The notes under the pieces were generated by a model. It searched no databases and was not told the DNA's origin. It was given only the letters and a program-made list of their open reading frames with translations. 64,000 nucleotides of DNA, taken from contig NZ_LMPC01000028.1 in NCBI RefSeq assembly GCF_001423745.1, forward strand, positions 62,001 to 126,000, read 5' to 3'. Of the stretch, positions 59,015-64,000 are shown piece by piece. How positions within the stretch are numbered: the stretch's first letter is position 1; the number at the start of each line of letters is the position of its first letter. The position numbers and the translations under genes are program-made. Source of the stretch: Arthrobacter sp. Leaf337. Its GTDB lineage: Bacteria > Actinomycetota > Actinomycetes > Actinomycetales > Micrococcaceae.

Positions 59015-60150
59015 TGTCCGTCTCCCGTCGTTCGTGGTCCGGGGACCCGCTCGACGACGGCACGGAGCCGCTCAGGCGATGGGTGTAGATACACGTCGCT
59101 GGATGAGATCCAGGCATGACCGAGGAGCTCTTTGAGCACGTCGGCGGTGCCGCCGTGCTCCGCCACGTTGGTGGCGAAGCTGTGCCGCAGCATGTGCGGA
59201 TGAACCGGTCTCACCAGGCCGGCACGAGACGACAGCCGGACCAAGACCTCGTTGATGCCGCCTGGCCGCATCGGGGTCCCAACGGGATCGGCAAACAGGT
59301 TCACCAGAAGGAAGTCCGACCGCCCGCGCGGGTCGACGCGGTCCCGCTCAACGATGTACTGGTCGTAAGCCTGAACAGTCAGCCAGTCAGCCGGCACGAC
59401 CCGTTGGCGGCGGGACTTCGCCCATGCACCGTTCGGATTCGTCCTTCGCACGACATGCAGGTGCGTGCCCCGAAAGCCGCAGCCGAGCTGGGAGGCATCA
59501 GGCACGAAGTGGACGTCCGACCGGCGCAACCCGGCCAGCTCGCCCCGGCGTAACCCCATCCTCCACATTGCAATGACTATGAACCGGTCACGGGCGTTCC
59601 GGGCCGCTCGGATCAGTTCTGCCACGTCCTCCCCCGCAGCGTTCACGATTGGCGAGTCCGGCTCGGACAAACGATGCCGGGCGCTTGCCCGGTGATAACG
59701 GGCTCCGCGTGCGGCCTCATTCACCCTATTTGTGTCGAAGGAGTCATAGACCACCCCCAGCACCTCCGGGTCCAGTTGACCCACCGAGGCCGCGTGCCGA
59801 AAGAAGCTTCGCACCGCCGCCATGATCGCGTTCACCCGCCGCGGCCCACGCACCACTGCTGTGCGACGAGCGGCCACCTGGTCAGGGCGATAGTGCTGAA
59901 GCCAGTAGACGAACCGGCCTAGATAAGGGGCGCTCTCCCGCCACGGCTTACGGATCGATGCGGCCCAGTCAAAGAACAGTGCCAACGACGCCGCATAGGA
60001 CTGGCTAGTGGACTCCGCACCGTCCCGGCCCATCCGGTGGTGCAGCAGGAAGTCATCCGCTTCCACGACCACGCGATACGCCGGATCGAGCACAGTCCAG
60101 TAACGAAAGTCCGAAGGCAACCTCACTGGGAAAGACCTGAAGGTCGTCAT
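59011..60150 (-). CDS. tnpA: TnpA-like tyrosine recombinase
   Basis: 379 residues from the ATG at 60148-60150 (Tn554 TnpA is 361). SAM-like DNA-binding half (AESTSQSYAASLALFFDWAASIRKPW...) and catalytic half with WRMGLRRGELAGLRRSDVHF (Arg I), HPHMLRHSFATNVAEHGGTADVLKELLGHAWISSSDVYLH (His-Leu-Arg-His-x-x-x-x, Gly-His, Tyr). Start chosen because the longer frame would run through the transposon end into the ligase gene. It lies 165 bp inside the right junction. Confidence 0.9.
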   Translation of the reverse strand: MTTFRSFPVRLPSDFRYWTVLDPAYRVVVEADDFLLHHRMGRDGAESTSQSYAASLALFFDWAASIRKPWRESAPYLGRFVYWLQHYRPDQVAARRTAVVRGPRRVNAIMAAVRSFFRHAASVGQLDPEVLGVVYDSFDTNRVNEAARGARYHRASARHRLSEPDSPIVNAAGEDVAELIRAARNARDRFIVIAMWRMGLRRGELAGLRRSDVHFVPDASQLGCGFRGTHLHVVRRTNPNGAWAKSRRQRVVPADWLTVQAYDQYIVERDRVDPRGRSDFLLVNLFADPVGTPMRPGGINEVLVRLSSRAGLVRPVHPHMLRHSFATNVAEHGGTADVLKELLGHAWISSSDVYLHPSPERLRAVVERVPGPRTTGDGQ

Positions 60151-60320
60151 GGCACGATCACCCCTGCACCTCATCCCGGAGATGATGCTCATGCCAAGGA
60201 TGCTAGAACTCGCGACGTTAAGGACGTGCCCGACACACCGATAGCTGCTGTTCCGGACAGATGCCGCAGTACGGAAATGCGACATGCGCGACAGCGCTAT
60301 TGGGCCCAACAGAACCGGTA

Positions 60321-61143
60321 CTTCCCGGAGCTCGTTGCGGCCACCGCAGCCGCGGTGCCGCCCGGCTGCGTGATCGACGGCGAAGCCGTGATCTGGACCC
60401 AAGGCCGGCTGGACTTCTCCGCCCTACAACAACGCCTGAGTGCCGGCCCGAAGACCCTTCCCGGGCTGGTCCGCGAGACACCGGCCAACTACACCGCATT
60501 CGACCTACTGGCCGTGGCCGGACATGACGCCCGGGAACTGCCGCTACACCACAGACGCGCGCTCCTGGAAGAACTTGCCAGCGGATGGGAGCCACCGCTA
60601 TCCCTCTCCCCCACCACGACCGATCCCGACCTGGCCGCCAGGTGGTTAGACGAGCTGCCCCGCACGGGCATCGAGGGGCTGATCATCAAACGCAGCGACC
60701 AACCGTACGCCGGAGGGGTCAGGAACTGGATGAAACTGAAGCACCGAGAGACCGTGGAGGTCGTGTGCGGGGCGGTCATCGGGCCGATCAACCAACCCTC
60801 AGAGATCGTGGCCGGGCTGATCCTGGACGGTGAGCTGCGGATCGTCGGCAGATCCACACCGCTTAAGACAGCGGCCTGCCGCGAGCTGGCCCGGTGGCTG
60901 CAACCGCCCCGCAGCGCCCATCCATGGCCCAAAACCGTGAAAGGTACGACACTGGACCGGTTCAACAGGGACAAAGAACCAGTGACGCTGACACTGGTCG
61001 AACCCGTGGTCGTGGAAGTCTCCGCCGACACAGCCTGGTCAGGCCGGTCCTTCCGACACCCACTGCGCCTCGTCCGGGCAAGGCCCGAGCTCTCTCCCGC
61101 GGATATCAGCCTGCCCGATATGCTCGGGCCGGCCGATCACTAA
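60321..61143 (+). pseudogene. ATP-dependent DNA ligase, 3' part (interrupted)
   Basis: Continues the ligase from 35659. Motif III region CVIDGEAVIW, FDLLAVAGHDARELPL (IIIa), EGLIIKRSDQPY (IV), WMKLKHRETVEVVCGAVIG (V), then the C-terminal OB-fold ending at 61143. As it stands it has no start codon of its own and lacks the adenylated lysine, so the enzyme is inactivated. The upstream sequence to 60037 keeps the frame open only by chance. Confidence 0.92.
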
Positions 61144-61160
61144 AACGGTGCCCTAGTTTT

Positions 61161-61203
61161 TGTCAGGGGTCCCTGACACACTGACTGTCAGGATCACCTG
61201 ACA
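61161..61203. promoter_or_regulatory. Two tandem operators TGTCAGG-N4-CCTGACA
   Basis: Two 18-bp perfect inverted repeats at 61161-61178 and 61186-61203, with identical 7-bp arms, 4-bp centres and 25 bp between centres. They lie directly before the ATG of the HTH gene at 61218 and after the ligase stop. The best candidate binder is the HTH protein itself. Confidence 0.75.
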
Positions 61204-61217
61204 GAAGGGTGCAGGCT

Positions 61218-61742
61218 ATGGGCTGGATATCAAGCGACAACGAACACGAGGGCTATGCAGCCTGTGTGGCACCGGACGGAAGACTGTCCGGTTCGACAAC
61301 CGCCGGAGGCATGCTCTTCAAAGGCCTTACCGGACACTACCCACCGGACACGACGATGACCGACTACGAAGTCATCCCGGACAGCGAGATCATCGGCTGG
61401 CGCGGAGCCTGTGAATGCGGCTGGCGAGGCGAACTGTGGCAGCGGGTCACGTCGCCGGCGGCCGCCGACTTCAGCCGCCGGCGGGACTACGTTTCACCCG
61501 AAGAATTCGCCAACGCTTCCGGCCAGGTCGAAGACGCCATCCACGACGAGTGGAAAGCACACATCGCCCCATCAGAAGCCATCCTCGGTGTGGAAGCAGC
61601 CGCGCGAGAATATCATCAGGCCGGCCACCGGCTCGACAAAACCGTCGCCGCCGCCAAAGCCGCCGGAGCATCCTGGGCCGACATTGGCCGCGCTGTCGGC
61701 ATCAGCCGGCAGTCCGCACACGAACGGTGGGCAGACAAGTAG
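61218..61742 (+). CDS. HTH protein upstream of SIR2 gene
   Basis: 174 residues from the ATG at 61218. The N-terminal part is a small beta-rich module (GYAACVAPDGRLSGSTTAGG...) with a CECGWRG knuckle near residue 68. A helical linker (SGQVEDAIHDEWKAHIAPSEAILGVEAAAREYHQAG) leads to a C-terminal helix-turn-helix (LDKTVAAAKAAGASWADIGRAVGISRQSAHERW). Likely autorepressor via the tandem operators upstream. No named family. Followed 70 bp later by the SIR2 gene on the same strand. Confidence 0.7.
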   Translation: MGWISSDNEHEGYAACVAPDGRLSGSTTAGGMLFKGLTGHYPPDTTMTDYEVIPDSEIIGWRGACECGWRGELWQRVTSPAAADFSRRRDYVSPEEFANASGQVEDAIHDEWKAHIAPSEAILGVEAAAREYHQAGHRLDKTVAAAKAAGASWADIGRAVGISRQSAHERWADK

Positions 61743-61812
61743 TGAACCTCATCCCGAAGCAGCGACCGGTTACAGTGATAGTCCGCCGTGCCCGAATCGT
61801 AGGAGCCCTACC

Positions 61813-63777
61813 GTGCAGCCGCTGACGAGTATCAATTTCGACCAGCTCATCAGCCTTGCCTTTTCGTTGCATTCAACCCCTGGGTCCTATGCCTTCGTGC
61901 TTGGCGCCGGCATCTCCATCCCCAGCGGAGTGCCGTCGGCATGGGGAGTGCAGGAAGACCTGCTGATACAGATGGCAGGGGCCGAAGGTGAAACCCCGGA
62001 TGATCCCTTTGCCTGGTACGAAAGGAAATTTGGCGAACCGCCATCCTATGAAAGCCTGCTGGAGCGACTGGCGCCAACCCAACACGAGCGCCAACAATTG
62101 CTGCGAGGATACTTTGAACCCTCCGACCTCGAACGTGAGCTTGAACAGAAGAAGCCAACCGCCGCACACAGAGCTATCGCCCGCTTGGTGGCCACCGGCT
62201 CTGTACGGGTAATCCTCACATTGAATTTTGATCGGTTGATGGAAACTGCGCTCAAGGACCTGGGCATCGAACCGGTTGTGGTCAGTCATCCGGCCGACGT
62301 TCATGGGTTGGCTCCCGTTCACACAATGCAAGCTTTGGTTGTGCACCTACATGGTGACTACCTGAACCCCACCGCGATGCTCAACACACAGTCAGAACTC
62401 GCTGTGTATCCCGAACACGTCGATTCGTTCCTGGACAGGATCATGTTCGATTACGGTCTGGTCATGGTGGGCTGGTCCGCAACGTACGATCCCGCCCTTC
62501 GTGGAGCAATATCAAGGAGTGCACGTCGCGTCTATACGCCCTACTGGATCGAACCAGGATCACTAAGCCCTATTGCGGAGAATCTTCGTTCCCAAATTGC
62601 AGCGGTCAAAATCACCTCAAACGGAGACACCGCGATCGGCCGACTGGCTGATGCCGTTGATGCCCTTAGCGATAGGGAATCCAGGCACCCCCTGGTTCCA
62701 GCCGTCGCCGTCGGAACGGCCAAACGCTATTTGGCCGGAAGAACGACATCCATCCGACTCCACGACCTCCTACAACTAGAATTCGACAACCTGCACCAGC
62801 AGAAAGACCTGGTTCTGAGCCGCACCGGAACGGAGTCCCCTGACGGCGGATACGCGCGGATGCTGGCCCAAGTAGAAGAAGCCACCCTAGTTCCAACGGC
62901 GCTCATCGCCACGGCCGCGTACTGGGGAACTGACGAATCCGATCAATGGTGGATAGGGGAAATCGCCCGCTTCACGGCCGAGATAAGCGCTCCTGGACTA
63001 CGTCATGTAGGAGAGCTCCCACTCATTTCCGCGTTGCAGATGTTCTATGCGGCCGGCATCGCCGCAACGGCTTCCGGCAGAATGGACCTCGTCCACAGAC
63101 TCCTGAACTTGCACGCAGAGGACCCGGCCAGAAGGCGCCTTCCCCTGTCACAACTGCTGTCACCCGACGTGGTGTTTCGCGAAGACGCATCTCCCGGCCG
63201 TCACCTTTACAAGCTGTTGTCTCCGCTTTTCGTTCAACACCTGACCGTGGGCACCAAAAACTTCGAAGAGTCATGGGACACCTTCGAGTTCCTCCGTCTC
63301 GTGGAATCAACCTTTGCGAAACCTTCGTCCGTCCGCCTTGCTGAGGTTGCCCGCGAGACGGCTAGTCACCTGGATTCAGCCAGGCAGCGCATGGATGCAG
63401 CCAACTCCAGCAATGACGTGGATGAACACGACGCCGCCGAGAAGTCGCTACGTCTTGCCACCCGCCATCACGACATGCAAATCGGCGGGCTCGCGGACAA
63501 CGTCTCCGTCTGGAGACCCTACGTCAGGGTGCAGAACACGAGCATCGAAGTATTCAGGTCATCCATCGGACAGAAACTACGAGCTCAACTAGACATACAG
63601 CGCGCTCCTCACATTCTGGCCCAGGCGGGATTAGCCGGAGGGGAGCCGAACGACCTCAAAGCCCTGGTTGCGGCTGTGGACGTAGCCATTGGCATTATTG
63701 GCCGCGACGTCGCCATTGGCAGCCTGCCCGGCGGTGGCGGAGTTGTCCCCGACAACTTTCGGATAGGTGATCTGTAG
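61813..63777 (+). CDS. SIR2-domain protein, candidate defence NADase
   Basis: 654 residues from the GTG at 61813, which has AGGAG seven bases upstream. Residues about 20-270 form a SIR2-like Rossmann domain: FVLGAGISIPSGVPSAW (GAGxS), VILTLNFDRLMETAL (TxNxD), VVHLHGDYL (HG, catalytic His) and VMVGWSATYDP. The remaining 380 residues are helical and unlike known deacetylases; no Cys4 zinc module. Large SIR2 proteins of this kind act as NAD+-depleting effectors in anti-phage systems (DSR, Thoeris ThsA-like). Partner and trigger are unknown. Confidence 0.85.
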   Translation: MQPLTSINFDQLISLAFSLHSTPGSYAFVLGAGISIPSGVPSAWGVQEDLLIQMAGAEGETPDDPFAWYERKFGEPPSYESLLERLAPTQHERQQLLRGYFEPSDLERELEQKKPTAAHRAIARLVATGSVRVILTLNFDRLMETALKDLGIEPVVVSHPADVHGLAPVHTMQALVVHLHGDYLNPTAMLNTQSELAVYPEHVDSFLDRIMFDYGLVMVGWSATYDPALRGAISRSARRVYTPYWIEPGSLSPIAENLRSQIAAVKITSNGDTAIGRLADAVDALSDRESRHPLVPAVAVGTAKRYLAGRTTSIRLHDLLQLEFDNLHQQKDLVLSRTGTESPDGGYARMLAQVEEATLVPTALIATAAYWGTDESDQWWIGEIARFTAEISAPGLRHVGELPLISALQMFYAAGIAATASGRMDLVHRLLNLHAEDPARRRLPLSQLLSPDVVFREDASPGRHLYKLLSPLFVQHLTVGTKNFEESWDTFEFLRLVESTFAKPSSVRLAEVARETASHLDSARQRMDAANSSNDVDEHDAAEKSLRLATRHHDMQIGGLADNVSVWRPYVRVQNTSIEVFRSSIGQKLRAQLDIQRAPHILAQAGLAGGEPNDLKALVAAVDVAIGIIGRDVAIGSLPGGGGVVPDNFRIGDL

Positions 63778-63907
63778 CTTCATCGCTCCGAGCCCGCCAC
63801 TTGCCTGAATAACCGGGTCGTGAGTCTCCAGTACATTTCGTCGGGAGATAGTCACATGAGTGCCGACATGGCTGGCAGGGCGGAACCCACGAGGTATAAA
63901 GCGCCAA

Positions 63908-64000
63908 TTAGCCGCTGCCCTCCTGGGGTGCGCCAGCTTCCAGAGCAATGGTGAGGTAGACGGCCTGAGTCCCTGGCGCCGACGACTTCTGACATCGGAC
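63908..64000 (-). CDS. Possible gene cut by window edge
   Basis: A minus-strand frame is open from the window end to a TAA at 63908-63910, encoding ...GTQAVYLTIALEAGAPQEGSG as a C-terminus. Only 30 codons are visible, so assignment is weak. Confidence 0.25.
   Translation of the reverse strand, partial: VRCQKSSAPGTQAVYLTIALEAGAPQEGSG

Larger units (their letters stand above)
35654..60320. mobile_element. Tn554-family site-specific transposon, about 24.7 kb
   Basis: Bounded by identical 6-bp sequences CCGGTA at 35654-35659 and 60315-60320 that interrupt a DNA ligase gene; removing one copy and everything between restores the ligase frame exactly. The right end carries tnpA-tnpB-tnpC-like genes (60150 to 56025, minus strand). 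Tn554-family elements insert site-specifically, have no terminal inverted repeats, and leave 6-bp junction cores, all as seen here. Cargo: ion transporters, metal protein, stress proteins and an ABC exporter. Confidence 0.85.

Noticed and set aside
63631..63948. 105-codon minus-strand frame overlapping the SIR2 gene end
   Set aside because: Overlaps strongly supported coding sequence and has no start signal; the frame ending at 63908 reads better as a protein C-terminus.
1..64000. CRISPR array
   Set aside because: No regularly spaced direct repeats with unique spacers were seen; the res-like sites are too far apart and individually palindromic.

Overview
The window is GC-rich DNA from an actinobacterium. 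Gene content points to the Micrococcaceae (Arthrobacter or Pseudarthrobacter type): DUF4193, DUF3040, DUF6153-like and DUF305 proteins, a GAF-ANTAR regulator, a UmuD/UmuC cassette with a TCGAAC-type SOS box, many GTG starts and strong GGAGG ribosome binding sites. Almost everything is accessory (metal resistance, recombinases, IS110 elements, small stress genes), so a large plasmid or a genomic island is likely. No replication origin is visible.

Layout. (1) 0.1-5.6 kb: universal stress protein, then a copper cluster (DUF6153-like protein, DUF305 lipoprotein, beta-propeller lipoprotein, Csp-type four-helix copper protein, SHOCT membrane protein, Tat-exported multicopper oxidase). (2) 5.6-9.7 kb: a small hypothetical gene, a frameshifted DUF6153-like gene, merR/merA with two MerR-type dyads, and a DinB-fold protein; merR to DinB lies between two res-like repeats. 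(3) 9.7-13.2 kb: IS110 transposase, repeated structured elements X and Y, small genes, an IS110 remnant. (4) 13.5-17.9 kb: three-gene WxL-like/DUF916 surface-protein operon and a PAS-EAL phosphodiesterase. (5) 18.3-24.3 kb: a second IS110, a Tn3-type serine resolvase, and one- or two-gene modules (phosphotransferase, small membrane protein, HTH-like protein, VOC protein with HxlR regulator) separated by copies of a 45-bp res-like site. (6) 24.7-35.4 kb: IS remnant, YegP-like protein, GAF-ANTAR regulator, Hsp20, tRNA-Lys, SGNH hydrolase, flavin reductase, DUF4193, then an SOS cassette (UmuD, UmuC, DUF6504-like) leading into an ATP-dependent DNA ligase gene.

(7) 35.65-60.32 kb: the main find. 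The ligase gene is cut in two after its motif-I segment; the missing C-terminal part resumes 24.7 kb later, exactly in frame, with the same 6-bp sequence CCGGTA at both junctions. Just inside the right junction are three overlapping genes transcribed inward: two tyrosine recombinases and a coiled-coil protein, the arrangement of Tn554 tnpA-tnpB-tnpC. The block therefore reads as a Tn554-family site-specific transposon in a ligase gene. Its cargo is rich in ion and stress functions: NhaA, SulP, TrkH, an APC permease, an ABC exporter, a Csp copper protein, an SSI-type inhibitor, a flavin monooxygenase, DUF4193 and DUF3040 proteins, plus several decayed genes.

(8) 61.1-63.8 kb: after the ligase 3' part lies a compact two-gene unit, an HTH protein preceded by two tandem TGTCAGG-N4-CCTGACA operators, followed by a 654-residue SIR2-domain protein, a candidate NAD-targeting defence module. 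The window ends inside possible minus-strand coding sequence.
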